Under the pieces are notes generated by a model. That model searched no databases and had not been told where the DNA came from. It was given only the letters and a program-made list of their open reading frames with translations. Positions 63,290 to 64,000 of a DNA stretch of 64,000 bases are shown here, in pieces. Within the stretch, counting starts at the first letter, position 1. Each line of letters begins with the position of its first letter. Origin of the DNA: Rebecca billardiae RCC1528 (lineage: Eukaryota; Haptophyta); the NCBI GenBank assembly GCA_965240325.2, contig OZ251224.1, positions 1,178,001 through 1,242,000 on the forward strand, in the 5' to 3' direction. Made by a program: the position numbers and the translations under genes.

Positions 63290-64000
63290 AGAGTGAGTTG
63301 CAGCCGCCGGAGGCCGCTCGAGCAAGGGTAGTAAGGGTGAGCAACTCCGCTGGCGACAGCCGCGGAGGTCGGCAGCCCTCTGTTTGAGACCCCTTCAGGG
63401 AAATCGGCCTTGGCCCGGATGAAAGCTGCACTGGTGGCCCGGATGCCATCCGGGCCAAGCGCGGCTTGGCCCGGATGGCGAGATACATACGGGATGCCGC
63501 TCAGATCATATGCCGTGCGCGCGTGCGCGCGGCCTCGCGCCCGCGCACGGCCGGGCACGGGCGCGGCGGGCCGGCGTTAGCGGTCGCGCACCGGCGCTTG
63601 GGTGCGTGTTACCCGTCCCCGCCCTCGGAGCGTGCCCGCACGCCCTCCTCCGCCGCCGCGCAGCGCGCTTGTGCCTGCGGCCTCGCAGCCCGCGTGGGCG
63701 CGCCGAAAGCACGGGCGCGCACCGAGCCGCTTGTGGCGCATCAGGCCCGGCGCGTGGGCGCATGGCATGGGCATTGGTGAGCATACGCCTTCGGGCTTTC
63801 GCGATGCCGGCTGTGCTGAGCCTCCCGACCACGAGCAGCGCGCGTGGCGCAGCAGAGGCCAGGCAGCGGCTGGGCTGACCGCTCGGGCGCTCGGCGCCGC
63901 CAAGCGACACATCCGCGGTCAGGACGAGGCGGCACGCGGCGTATGTGCCAGCTGTAGACTGCAAACCGTGCGTCAATCAGCGTGCCACCACGGAACGCCC
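63263..64000. other. intergenic, no supported gene
   Basis: 738 bp. A motif GGCCCGGATG occurs directly three times and inverted once between 63411 and 63480, forming small palindromes. The rest is GC-rich with open frames in several phases but no homology. Confidence 0.5.

Overview
The window looks like nuclear DNA of a GC-rich unicellular alga, most likely a haptophyte (Prymnesium/Chrysochromulina/Emiliania type). I infer this from very GC-rich coding sequence, short GC-rich spliceosomal introns (83-158 nt, all GTGNG...CAG), proteins with apparent secretory or bipartite plastid leaders, a NeuB sialate/Kdn-type synthase, and AT-richer intergenic DNA with (TA)n, (GA)n and (GT)n tracts. The lineage call is an inference; nothing in the window (no rRNA, no barcode gene) fixes it.

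Layout. 0.6-5 kb: mismatch-repair MLH3 (-) divergent from an Mpv17-ACT-ACT fusion (+). 6.5-9.5 kb: NeuB-type synthase (-, 3 exons) divergent from a STELLO-like glycosyltransferase (+). 9.7-10.8 kb: CDCA7-type zinc finger protein. 12-14 kb: DUF1997 protein (-), then a ~400-bp inverted repeat. 14.1-16.5 kb: membrane-anchored glyoxalase II-like metallo-hydrolase (-). 19.2-20.4 kb: GARP/MYB transcription factor (+). 20.4-23.8 kb: gene-free, with long microsatellites. 23.8-27.7 kb: a small possibly plastid-targeted protein (-), splicing factor SF1/BBP (-, 3 exons) and, divergent from it, the tri-snRNP protein SNRNP27 (+). 28.2-28.9 kb: an unknown two-exon gene. 29.2-30.8 kb: first copy of a 1.6-kb repeat element. 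30.8-43.2 kb: GT61 glycosyltransferase (-), a broken DnaQ-like exonuclease, BTB-BACK protein (+), RAD51D-like recombinase (-) and a giant coiled-coil protein (+). 43.3-46.6 kb: two more copies of the 1.6-kb element, head to head. 47.4-52.7 kb: tRNA isopentenyltransferase (-) divergent from a four-exon C2-C2-tyrosinase-matrixin fusion (+). 53.3-57.8 kb: giant MYND-finger protein (+). 58.2-63.3 kb: TPR-CHAT caspase-like protein (-) with 26 indel-free 120-bp repeats.

Genes sit singly rather than in operons, but five pairs are divergent across 94-272 bp and may share promoters; two are functionally matched (SF1/SNRNP27 in splicing, NeuB/STELLO in glycan synthesis). DNA-repair genes (MLH3, RAD51D) and glycosyltransferases (STELLO-like, GT61) recur.

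The most unusual item is the single spliced frame joining two C2 domains, a type-3 copper tyrosinase and a zinc matrixin protease. Other notable items are the Mpv17-ACT fusion, MLH3 with Ala at its ATPase glutamate, an SF1 without zinc knuckles, the uniform TPR-CHAT array, the inverted repeat at 12.8-14.0 kb and the 1.6-kb hairpin-ended element family. All exon joins were inferred from splice signals and frame continuity and have not been tested against RNA.
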